From Arcanobacterium_A bovis (GTDB lineage Bacteria; Actinomycetota; Actinomycetes; Actinomycetales; Actinomycetaceae): a stretch of DNA of 64,000 nucleotides. The position numbers and the translations under genes are program-made. Location of the stretch: NCBI RefSeq assembly GCF_042655305.1, contig NZ_JBHSLR010000002.1; one strand, given 5' to 3'. The notes beneath the pieces were generated by a model. The model saw only the letters and a program-made list of their open reading frames with translations, did not search any database and was not told the origin of the DNA. Shown here in pieces: positions 7,764 to 15,149 of the stretch (positions within the stretch are counted from its first letter, which is position 1; each line of letters opens with the position of its first letter).

Positions 7764-9062
7764 ATGGCTGAAAAACGTAGGGGCCTTGGACGCGGAATTG
7801 GTGCGCTGATTCCTGAAAGTCAGACAGAGAATAAATACAGCCCGATTGACGTATTCTTTAATAATCCTCGTCAAAACGATGCCGTTCCTGCTAACAGTGA
7901 AGGTTCTGCAATTGTTGGTAGCGAAGTTCGTAAAGAGACTGGTGTTGGCATTGGTGCTGATACCGGTGCAACAACGGCAACTACTAAGACCAATGCTGTA
8001 GCCACTGGTCAACAATCGAAGCGAGCTACAGCCTCTGACTCAACCAAGAAAGCCAAGAAGTCCACTGGTAAAGCGCCAGTCAAAAAGATTGAGCAACAAG
8101 TGGATGGTTCTGCGGGTCAAGCAGATCAAAATGTTGCAGAAGTATCAGTGGGAGCTAAGCAAGTAAAAGATAGAGTGGCTAATGGTGCGCCAACCAAACA
8201 TGAGCCGGCTACCGTTTCACGTGAAACGGATGAATTAGTTCCGGTGCCTGGTGCCACGTTTGGTGAGATTCCTGTAGGCCAGATCATCCCTAACACCAAG
8301 CAGCCACGCCAAGTGTTTGACGAAGACGATCTACAAGAACTCGCAGATTCTATTAAAGAAGTTGGCGTTCTCCAACCAATTGTGGTTCGGCCGCTAACAG
8401 CTCCAATAAACGAATATCCTAACGCTCGATATGAACTTATTATGGGTGAGCGCCGCTGGCGAGCATCACAACTTGCAGGCAATGAGGTTGTTCCAGCGGT
8501 TGTACGTAGAACCGAAGATGGCGATCTTCTTCGCGACGCTCTCTTAGAAAACCTACATCGAGCACAATTGAACGCCTTGGAAGAAGCCGCCGCTTACCAA
8601 CAACTCCTTGACGATTTTGGTTGCACTCAAGAAGAATTGTCGCGGCGAATTGCGCGCTCTCGACCACAAATTTCCAACACCTTGCGTTTGCTTAAATTGC
8701 CAGCACTTGTGCAACGTAGAGTTGCCGCTGGAGTTATTTCAGCAGGTCACGCGCGTGCACTCTTGGGCCTACCTGATCCAGCCGCAATGGAAAGAGTTGC
8801 GCAAAAGATCGTGGCGGAGGGCTTATCAGTACGTGCAGTCGAAGAACTTGTTGCGATGGGCGATGAAACACAGCCAAAAACTAAACGTACGGCATCGTCA
8901 CACGCACAGGCACCAGAACTCGCAGATATTGCAGCTCAACTTGGCGACACCTTTGATACCCGCGTGAAAATTACGATGGGTCAACGTAAAGGCAAGATCA
9001 CGATTGACTTCGCCTCGATGGACGATCTTGAGAGAATCCTCGACGTTATCAAGCGTGATTGA
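7764..9062 (+). CDS. parB: Chromosome partitioning protein ParB (Spo0J)
   Basis: A 432-residue CTPase/DNA clamp that binds parS. It begins MAEKRRGLGRGIGALIP, the ParA-stimulating N-terminal motif. A long Lys/Thr/Ala-rich linker (about 25-165) follows, far longer than in many ParB. The ParB/Srx domain then carries IIPNTKQPRQVFDEDDL and MGERRWRA, followed by the helix-turn-helix region with ISNTLRLLKLP and AGHARALLGL. A C-terminal dimerisation domain ends the protein. AAAGGA precedes the ATG. A parS variant lies in the linker. The gene ends at a shared hairpin. Confidence 0.96.
   Translation: MAEKRRGLGRGIGALIPESQTENKYSPIDVFFNNPRQNDAVPANSEGSAIVGSEVRKETGVGIGADTGATTATTKTNAVATGQQSKRATASDSTKKAKKSTGKAPVKKIEQQVDGSAGQADQNVAEVSVGAKQVKDRVANGAPTKHEPATVSRETDELVPVPGATFGEIPVGQIIPNTKQPRQVFDEDDLQELADSIKEVGVLQPIVVRPLTAPINEYPNARYELIMGERRWRASQLAGNEVVPAVVRRTEDGDLLRDALLENLHRAQLNALEEAAAYQQLLDDFGCTQEELSRRIARSRPQISNTLRLLKLPALVQRRVAAGVISAGHARALLGLPDPAAMERVAQKIVAEGLSVRAVEELVAMGDETQPKTKRTASSHAQAPELADIAAQLGDTFDTRVKITMGQRKGKITIDFASMDDLERILDVIKRD
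8213..8228. promoter_or_regulatory. parS: parS-like site 3, inside parB
   Basis: CGTTTCACGTGAAACG is a 16-base palindrome that keeps the 14-base GTTTCACGTGAAAC core and changes only the outermost base pair. In frame it encodes T-V-S-R-E-T, the same peptide as the site in parA. Confidence 0.85.
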
Positions 9063-9083
9063 TAGAAGATTCTGAATATAAAA

Positions 9084-9125
9084 GCTGGCGGTACAACAGC
9101 TGTGAATCGCTGTTGTACCGCCAGC
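9084..9125. terminator. Bidirectional hairpin between parB and the convergent oxidoreductase gene
   Basis: Perfect 17-base arms (9084-9100 and 9109-9125) surround an 8-base loop. On the minus strand the stem is followed by TTTTATATTC, so it is a good terminator for the minus-strand gene. On the plus strand only GTCCTTGTG follows, a weak tract for parB. Confidence 0.85.
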
Positions 9126-9158
9126 GTCCTTGTGTTGCCAGCTTAAATTAAGTTGTCA

Positions 9159-11432
9159 TCACACAGTTAATGCAAGACGATACCCTGCACTAACAGCTTC
9201 CCAAATACGTCCGCCCTTGAAAGAGTCACCAATATTGTGTACCTCTGCGTGCTCGCCAGCGTGAACTAAATCGAAATAGAGTGAGTCATTCGCGTAGCCG
9301 CCAGTAGCAAATACCACAAGATCAGCACTAATGGTGCGCCGCTCAATCTCGATACCTACTTTAGGTGCCAGCGGATTCTCGATATTCTCTGGCAAAATTG
9401 GTGTCCATGTATTGTAAGGATTCGGTATGTTCTTATGCACATTTCGTGCAATCTGAACGTTATCGCCTGCGATCCGCTCAACTTTCGCAACGTTAATTAA
9501 CTCTACGCCAGCTGCTTCGAGAGCGTGGATGAGATGGCCACGGTTGGCTGTGCACGTACCGTCCATGAAATGGTTACGCATTTCAACCACTTTTACATCC
9601 CGATGATGTTCGTAAGTTAGCCAATGCGCCAACTCGCAACCTACCGATCCACCACCGATGATAGTCACCGATTTTACACCCTCAAGCAAAGCCGGATTTT
9701 CAAACAAATCCACAGCTTGTACACATGTAGCCGTATCGATTCCGTCAATTGGCGGAAGTGCATTATTGGTACCAATCGCAACTACAACGGCGTCGTAATC
9801 CTTCAGATCGGAATGGGTAACTGCGGTGTTCTTTTTGAAAACCAAACCCTTGGCGACGTCGTCGTCAAGCCGCCGCTGTAAGAAACGAAGGTAGTTTCCG
9901 ACATCGAACTTCGTGCGTGGCACGCTACCTGCGTTAATACGTCCGCCGATGCGATCGCTAGCCTCAAAAAGATGTACCTCGTGACCTCGGGCAAAAGCAG
10001 TGTGGGCGAAGGTTAAGCCGGCCGGACCGGCACCGATCACCGCGATTTTCTTTGGCTTGTCCGTACGTGGCGGCACCGGAGGGAACTTGAACTCGAAGGA
10101 TGTGCGTGGATTGACGGCGCACTGCGGGTGCCCGCCTTCCACAAATTCGTTTACGCAACCCTCTTGGCAACCGATACATGGAATGATGTTTTTTACCGCT
10201 CCTGCTTGCGCTTTCGCAGGCCACTGTGGGTCGGCAAGCAATGGACGCCCAAGCATCACCATATCGCACATATTCTCCCGCAGTGCTCGCTCAGCAAGAT
10301 CAGGATAACCAAGTTTACCAACGGCAACGATCGGCACAGGCACGCCAGCGTTGGAGAGGATATTATGGCGCTCGAAATGTTCCTTCGCGATTTTGGAAAC
10401 ATCAAGGAAACAACCGGCAGGCATGGAAGCGGGAGGATGAGGAAGCCACCAGTTGTCGTAACAGCCGAGATCAACGTCGAAAATATCGACGCCGGCACGC
10501 ACTAGGCTTTCCATATAATTCAAGGTATCGGCCACCGTGCGACCACCACGGAATTTGCCGAGGTAAGTAGAATCGAGCACCTTATCGGAATACGTTTCTT
10601 CCAGCGCTAAGGACAAATCGATTCGATACATGATGGGATAATCTGGCCCAACACGACGCCTAATTTCCTTGACAGTATCAACACCAAAGCGCTGCCAGTC
10701 GGTATATTTTCCGAGCTTACGGCGGTTGAATGCCGGGCTGGTCATTTGGTCGAGCAAATATCCCTCATGCCCATGGAGATAAACGCCGTCTATTTCCATA
10801 GCTTTCGCTGTAGCCGCAGCTTGACCAGTGTTTTTGATGATCTTTCCAAGTTTCACATCAGACATTGGGAGGGAAGGAATGGAAGGAATGTAGAAGTTTG
10901 GATTGAGCGACGCCGATTGGGGGAACTTCTTTTGGTGCACGAGGCATTCTGGGTTACCAACACGTCCTAAACCGGAGGTGAGCTGGATAAATACCCGCGA
11001 TCCGTGAGCGTGAATACCTTTGGCGAGGTCGCGCCAACCAGCCAATACAGTGCGGCTTCGATCAATGCGAGGGAAGTAGCTCAACTTACCAAGTTCGGTA
11101 ACAGAAGCATCGAGTCCGTGGCTCACCGGCACAAGGCCGGTGGTGATGAGTCCAGCACCGCCACGTGCCCGCTCAAAGAAATATTCAAGCATCATGGGGG
11201 CAGGGCGGCCGTTCTCTTCGGCCATATTGATATTGCCCATCGGAGCCATCACAATACGGTTTTTGATCGTGAGCTTGTTGATCTTGATCGGTGAAAACAA
11301 TTCGGTATAAGGATGGAGATCGTTGGTCATGCTCGCCTCGCGGCCATACCAATTCTCGCTCGATTCTGGCGTTTCACCAGCCCAAGCATCGTAATGTTCA
11401 ATGAGGTTTGTGATGGTGCGTTCTCTAGCCAT
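9159..11432 (-). CDS. FMN/FAD/4Fe-4S enoate reductase-like oxidoreductase (BaiH / 2,4-dienoyl-CoA reductase family)
   Basis: A 757-residue fusion. The Old Yellow Enzyme TIM barrel (about 40-430) includes KNRIVMAPM and HGHEGYLLDQM. The iron-sulfur cluster CIGCQEGCVNE with a fourth Cys in PQCAVNP comes next. The FAD Rossmann motif IGAGPAGLTFA and an NAD(P) motif IIGGGSVGCELA follow. The family reduces C=C bonds of enoates, dienoyl-CoA or bile-acid intermediates; the substrate here is unknown. Start ATG 11432 has AAGGGAG seven bases upstream. It gives a 35-40 residue extension before the usual family start (near TELFSPIKI), so the protein is longer than typical members (about 640-680). It is inserted between parB and ddl. 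Confidence 0.85.
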   Translation of the reverse strand: MARERTITNLIEHYDAWAGETPESSENWYGREASMTNDLHPYTELFSPIKINKLTIKNRIVMAPMGNINMAEENGRPAPMMLEYFFERARGGAGLITTGLVPVSHGLDASVTELGKLSYFPRIDRSRTVLAGWRDLAKGIHAHGSRVFIQLTSGLGRVGNPECLVHQKKFPQSASLNPNFYIPSIPSLPMSDVKLGKIIKNTGQAAATAKAMEIDGVYLHGHEGYLLDQMTSPAFNRRKLGKYTDWQRFGVDTVKEIRRRVGPDYPIMYRIDLSLALEETYSDKVLDSTYLGKFRGGRTVADTLNYMESLVRAGVDIFDVDLGCYDNWWLPHPPASMPAGCFLDVSKIAKEHFERHNILSNAGVPVPIVAVGKLGYPDLAERALRENMCDMVMLGRPLLADPQWPAKAQAGAVKNIIPCIGCQEGCVNEFVEGGHPQCAVNPRTSFEFKFPPVPPRTDKPKKIAVIGAGPAGLTFAHTAFARGHEVHLFEASDRIGGRINAGSVPRTKFDVGNYLRFLQRRLDDDVAKGLVFKKNTAVTHSDLKDYDAVVVAIGTNNALPPIDGIDTATCVQAVDLFENPALLEGVKSVTIIGGGSVGCELAHWLTYEHHRDVKVVEMRNHFMDGTCTANRGHLIHALEAAGVELINVAKVERIAGDNVQIARNVHKNIPNPYNTWTPILPENIENPLAPKVGIEIERRTISADLVVFATGGYANDSLYFDLVHAGEHAEVHNIGDSFKGGRIWEAVSAGYRLALTV

Positions 11433-11495
11433 GGCTCACTCCCTTGTGAAATATGTATTTTGTGCTGTTTATTGAACAAACCTGCTACAGCTTCG

Positions 11496-11548
11496 CCGAA
11501 ATTTCGGAAAACGAGGTTTCTGATAGTTTCGTTGATACTTAGAGTATC
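11496..11548. promoter_or_regulatory. Two palindromes upstream of the oxidoreductase gene, possible operators
   Basis: CCGAAATTTCGG (11496-11507) is a perfect 12-base palindrome. GATACTTAGAGTATC (11534-11548) is a 6-3-6 inverted repeat. Both lie 64-116 bases before the start of the flavo-oxidoreductase, where its promoter should be. They resemble dimeric repressor sites, but no regulator gene is adjacent. Confidence 0.4.
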
Positions 11549-11593
11549 GGGAATATTATGCAAAGTCTGGCTAAAAATGAATATTTTTGAGTT

Positions 11594-11640
11594 GTGGTGG
11601 CGCGAGCATAACGAAACTGTAGCAATGCTCGCGCCACCAC
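11594..11640 (-). terminator. Perfect 16-base hairpin downstream of ddl
   Basis: Arms at 11594-11609 and 11625-11640 (GTGGTGGCGCGAGCAT and its complement) flank a 15-base loop. It lies about 75 bases after the ddl stop. No U-tract follows on either strand, so it is either a tract-less terminator or an upstream regulatory hairpin of the oxidoreductase gene. The rest of the 11433-11716 gap holds only the two palindromes. Confidence 0.5.
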
Positions 11641-11716
11641 GGACCAAGAGCCTAAATCTCAAAGATCGCCGGCAATTTTACCGTGGTAATAACAGGTATA
11701 TATAAATAGCTGCCCA

Positions 11717-12673
11717 TCACAGCGCAGCGCGCAAAATATCGACGTAAACGTCGTCAACGCTACGGTCAGTCGTTTGCGCATACGCTGCTGCTGCTTGCGG
11801 GAATATCGACGTTTCCGTCATTCCTGGGGTGGTGTTGACGTCGATAAACCACGCTTTGCCAGCTTCGTCCAAGATGACGTCGGTGCGAGAGTAGTGCCGC
11901 AGGTCAAGTACCTTGTGCACAGTCAATGCAAGATCGGTAATCGCCTGTAATTCTGCCTCGTTTACCCGTGCCGGCACGAAATACTCAACTCTGCCTGGGT
12001 AGTAGCGGGCGTCAAAGTCATACGGACCGCTAGCCTGTACTTCTACCGGTGGAAGCACACGCGGGCCATCGCCGTCGCCCAAATCAATAACCGCAACCCC
12101 AAACTCACGTCCGCGCACAAAAGACTGCACCAAGGCGACGTCGTCGTACGCGAAACAATCCACCATTGCGCCGGGAAGCTGTGCCTTGTTTTCAACAATC
12201 GTTAATCCAAGCGATGAACCGCCCTTAGCTGGCTTTATTACCACAGGGAAGCCATATTGGGACTCGATGAGGTCAAGAACAGGGGTTACGCCAACTTCAC
12301 GGAAAAGTGGTTGAGGGAGCGCCGTGGCGGTGGGAACGGCAACACCTGCACGTTCAAGCACGGACGACACCACGGCTTTGTCGGATGCGAGCCGGCAACC
12401 AGCAGGCTCAGTGCCAACATAAGGGTAACCAGCGAGCTGCAAAAGATCTTGTAAAGCGCCGTCTTCACCTGTGGATCCATGAACGAGTGGCCAGACGACA
12501 TCGGGATCAAGCGCGTCCAAACGCTGTAGTAGCTGCGCATCGACGTCCAGAACCTTGACCTGAACACCGCGGTTCCTTAGAGCGCCGGCAACGCGACGTC
12601 CTGAATGCATAGAAATATCGCGCTCATGAGTGAGTCCTCCAGCAAGGATGGCTACAGTTAGCGGACGATCCAT
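11717..12673 (-). CDS. ddl: D-alanine--D-alanine ligase
   Basis: A 318-residue ATP-grasp ligase that makes the D-Ala-D-Ala dipeptide for peptidoglycan. Conserved pieces are VAILAGGLTHERDISMHSGR at the N-terminus, the PLVHGSTGEDGALQ loop, VVIKPAKGGSSLGL in the ATP-grasp fold and the metal-binding end WFIDVNTTPGMTETS. Length is typical of the short Ddl form. Start ATG 12673 has GTAGG five bases before. It lies upstream of the oxidoreductase and downstream of the aminotransferase on the same strand; ddl next to these genes is known near parB in other actinobacteria. Confidence 0.93.
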   Translation of the reverse strand: MDRPLTVAILAGGLTHERDISMHSGRRVAGALRNRGVQVKVLDVDAQLLQRLDALDPDVVWPLVHGSTGEDGALQDLLQLAGYPYVGTEPAGCRLASDKAVVSSVLERAGVAVPTATALPQPLFREVGVTPVLDLIESQYGFPVVIKPAKGGSSLGLTIVENKAQLPGAMVDCFAYDDVALVQSFVRGREFGVAVIDLGDGDGPRVLPPVEVQASGPYDFDARYYPGRVEYFVPARVNEAELQAITDLALTVHKVLDLRHYSRTDVILDEAGKAWFIDVNTTPGMTETSIFPQAAAAYAQTTDRSVDDVYVDILRAAL

Positions 12674-12739
12674 GGCTACCTACTTTCTTTTCCGTTGAAA
12701 ACGAATCCAGTGAACAGCGACTTTATTGAAAACAAAAGA

Positions 12740-14086
12740 TTAAAGGGATGTGACGTTGGGAGCGGCGTCGGAATGAACGCCACCTTGAGTGGCGTGGAAT
12801 CGATTTTGTACTCCAAACATATCCACAAGTTCAGCTTCGGCCTTGACAACCTCAGAAAGACGCCGAATTCCTTCGGTGATGTTCTCGGGCGTGGGGTAAC
12901 AAAACGACAGTCGCATATGGTCTTCGCCCTGGTTATCAGCATAGAATGCCGTACCTGACACATATGCAACCAAGTTTCTGGTTGCACGTGGAAGCATTGC
13001 CTTGGCATCGAGCCCGTCAGGAAGCTTAACCCAGGTGTAGAAGCCGCCATTAGGCACGTTCCATGAGCACTGAGGCATATAGGTATCCAGAGCAGCGAGC
13101 ATGGCATCGCGACGCTCACGATACATTGATCGATACTCGCCGATCTGCGCCATCCAGTCATAGGTGCGCAGATACTCGGAAATCGACAGCTGTCCCATCT
13201 TCGTAGGGGAGAGAACAGCGGCTTCATTCGCGAGTGTGAGGCGCTGGATGACGGCGTGAGGCGCGAGCGTCCATCCTACCCGGTAACCAGGTGCGAAAGT
13301 TTTCGAGAAAGATCCTAGGTAGAGCACAGTTTCAGGATCAAGGCTCTGGAGACACGTCATGGTTTCACCGTCAAAGCCGAGCATTCCATAAGGGTTATCT
13401 TCGAGCACAAGAACGTGGTGGCGCCGGCAGATTTCTACCACCTGAGGGCGGCGCTCGTCAGACATACACACACCACCAGGGTTATGGAAATTCGGGACGG
13501 TGTAGAGGAACTTAACTGGGCGACCCTCCGCCTCGAGCTGGTTCAGAGTTTCTTCGAGACTCTCAGGGATCAGACCGTTTTCATCGATCGGTACATGAAC
13601 AACGTTTGCCTGGTAGGAGCGGAAGACGCCGAGTGCGCCCACGTACGAAGGAGCCTCCGCAACGATGACGTCGCCGGGGTTGATAAAGATCTTGCAGATG
13701 TTATCGAGCGCCTGCTGGGAACCGGTGGTGATCATGATGTCGTCCGGATGGGCGTTGATACCTTCAGGCTTCATGACCTCGACGATCATCTCACGCAGCT
13801 CTTCTTCGCCCTGTCCACCGCCGTACTGTAGGACGGCGGCTCCGCGCTCGCGGATGAGCTTAGCGGTCATGTCTGCAAGGAAATCGAGTGGGAGGCCTTG
13901 AATAAAAGGCATTCCGCCAGCTAGTGAAACCACTTCTGGGCGGTTGGCGACGGCGAATAATGATCGAGTTTCTGACTGCTTCATTCCAAGCGCGCGGTCG
14001 GCATAATGATCGAACCACGGATCAAGGCGAGTGCCTTGAACACTTGAAAGGGCATGGGAAATCCGATCTTCGGATTGTTGATTCAC
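12740..14086 (-). CDS. PLP-dependent aminotransferase (2-aminoadipate/LysN-like, fold type I)
   Basis: A 448-residue class I/II aminotransferase without the GntR domain of MocR proteins. Motifs: VVSLAGGMPF at the N-terminal arm, ITTGSQQALD, VPNFHNPGGV, EDNPYGML with the pyridine-nitrogen Asp, and the Schiff-base Lys in LGSFSKTFAPGYRVGW. Such enzymes act on 2-aminoadipate, kynurenine or branched/aromatic amino acids; I cannot decide which. Start GTG 14086 has AAAGGTG upstream. It lies 17 bases after trxB, in the trxB-aminotransferase-ddl order seen in related actinobacteria. Confidence 0.85.
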   Translation of the reverse strand: MNQQSEDRISHALSSVQGTRLDPWFDHYADRALGMKQSETRSLFAVANRPEVVSLAGGMPFIQGLPLDFLADMTAKLIRERGAAVLQYGGGQGEEELREMIVEVMKPEGINAHPDDIMITTGSQQALDNICKIFINPGDVIVAEAPSYVGALGVFRSYQANVVHVPIDENGLIPESLEETLNQLEAEGRPVKFLYTVPNFHNPGGVCMSDERRPQVVEICRRHHVLVLEDNPYGMLGFDGETMTCLQSLDPETVLYLGSFSKTFAPGYRVGWTLAPHAVIQRLTLANEAAVLSPTKMGQLSISEYLRTYDWMAQIGEYRSMYRERRDAMLAALDTYMPQCSWNVPNGGFYTWVKLPDGLDAKAMLPRATRNLVAYVSGTAFYADNQGEDHMRLSFCYPTPENITEGIRRLSEVVKAEAELVDMFGVQNRFHATQGGVHSDAAPNVTSL

Positions 14087-14103
14087 GATGGCACCTTTCG
14101 CAG

Positions 14104-15030
14104 TCAGAGTGACGCTAGGTAATTCTGTGCATCAAGTGCGGCAACACAGCCGGTGCCGGCGGCCGTAATCGCTTGGCGATACTCGTGATCGACGACGTCG
14201 CCACACGCGAAAACGCCCGGAAGGTTTGTGCGTGCGGAGGGGCTTTCGACGACGATGTATCCAGCGTCGTCCACCGTGACCTGCTCCGAAACAGCAGCGG
14301 AACGTGGTTCGTGACCGATCGCCACGAATAGGCCGCCAACCGGAAGCTCCGACTTCTCACCGGTAACTGTATCTTCCAAGGTCAGAGCCTCGAGCTTATT
14401 CTCACCCTGGATGTCGGTTACGCGGGAATTCCAGTGCATTTGCACGTTTTCGTCGGCAAGCAGGCGATCAGCCATAACTTTGGAAGCGCGCAGCTCATCG
14501 CGGCGGTGAATCACGTGCACTTTGGACGCAAAGCGCGAAAGGAACAATGCCTCAGTGACGGCAGAATCTCCCCCGCCAACCACGGCGATTTCCTGGCCTT
14601 TGAAGAAGAAACCATCGCAGGTAGCGCAGTAGGAAACACCTTTTCCAGAAAATGCTGCTTCGGCGTCCAATCCAAGCTTTTTGTATGCCGATCCAAGTGC
14701 CAAAATTACCGCTTTGGCCTCGTAAGTTTCTGAATCGGTCTTGATAATCTTGGTATCACCGGCCAAATCAAATTCGATTGCATCTTCGTATTCAACCTGC
14801 GCACCGAATCGCTCCGCCTGTGCCTGCATCTTTTCCATGAGTTCAGGGCCGAGAATGCCTTCTGGCCAGCCAGGGAAGTTCTCTACTTCCGTGGTGGTCA
14901 TTAACGCGCCGCCCGCATCGAGCGTGCCGGCGAGCACCAGCGGGTTCAATCCCGCTCGCGCAGTGTAAATAGCTGCAGTCCAACCTGCAGGTCCGGAACC
15001 AACGATGATAACGTCGTACTGTGTAGACAT
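14104..15030 (-). CDS. trxB: Thioredoxin reductase
   Basis: A 308-residue NADPH-dependent flavoenzyme that reduces thioredoxin. FAD motif IIVGSGPAGWTAAIY at the N-terminus, redox-active dithiol CATCDG in YCATCDGFFF, NADPH motif VVGGGDSAVTEAL and C-terminal FAD contact GVFACGDVVDHEYRQA. Start ATG 15030 is preceded by AGGAAGG; the frame is open 57 bases further. No thioredoxin gene follows, although trxA commonly sits beside trxB in this cluster. Confidence 0.95.
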   Translation of the reverse strand: MSTQYDVIIVGSGPAGWTAAIYTARAGLNPLVLAGTLDAGGALMTTTEVENFPGWPEGILGPELMEKMQAQAERFGAQVEYEDAIEFDLAGDTKIIKTDSETYEAKAVILALGSAYKKLGLDAEAAFSGKGVSYCATCDGFFFKGQEIAVVGGGDSAVTEALFLSRFASKVHVIHRRDELRASKVMADRLLADENVQMHWNSRVTDIQGENKLEALTLEDTVTGEKSELPVGGLFVAIGHEPRSAAVSEQVTVDDAGYIVVESPSARTNLPGVFACGDVVDHEYRQAITAAGTGCVAALDAQNYLASL

Positions 15031-15149
15031 TCTTAACCTTCCTGAACGGATCAACATCTGAGCTATTTGGGCGACTCGCTGATGCACACAACCATGCTCG
15101 TAGCAGCAGCTAAATCATGCTCCGATGTATATTCGACAATATCAAAAGC

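Noticed and set aside
7524..8015. Open frame on the minus strand over the parA-parB gap and parB start
   Set aside because: It overlaps the start of parB, has no recognisable similarity and an odd composition. Treated as a shadow frame.
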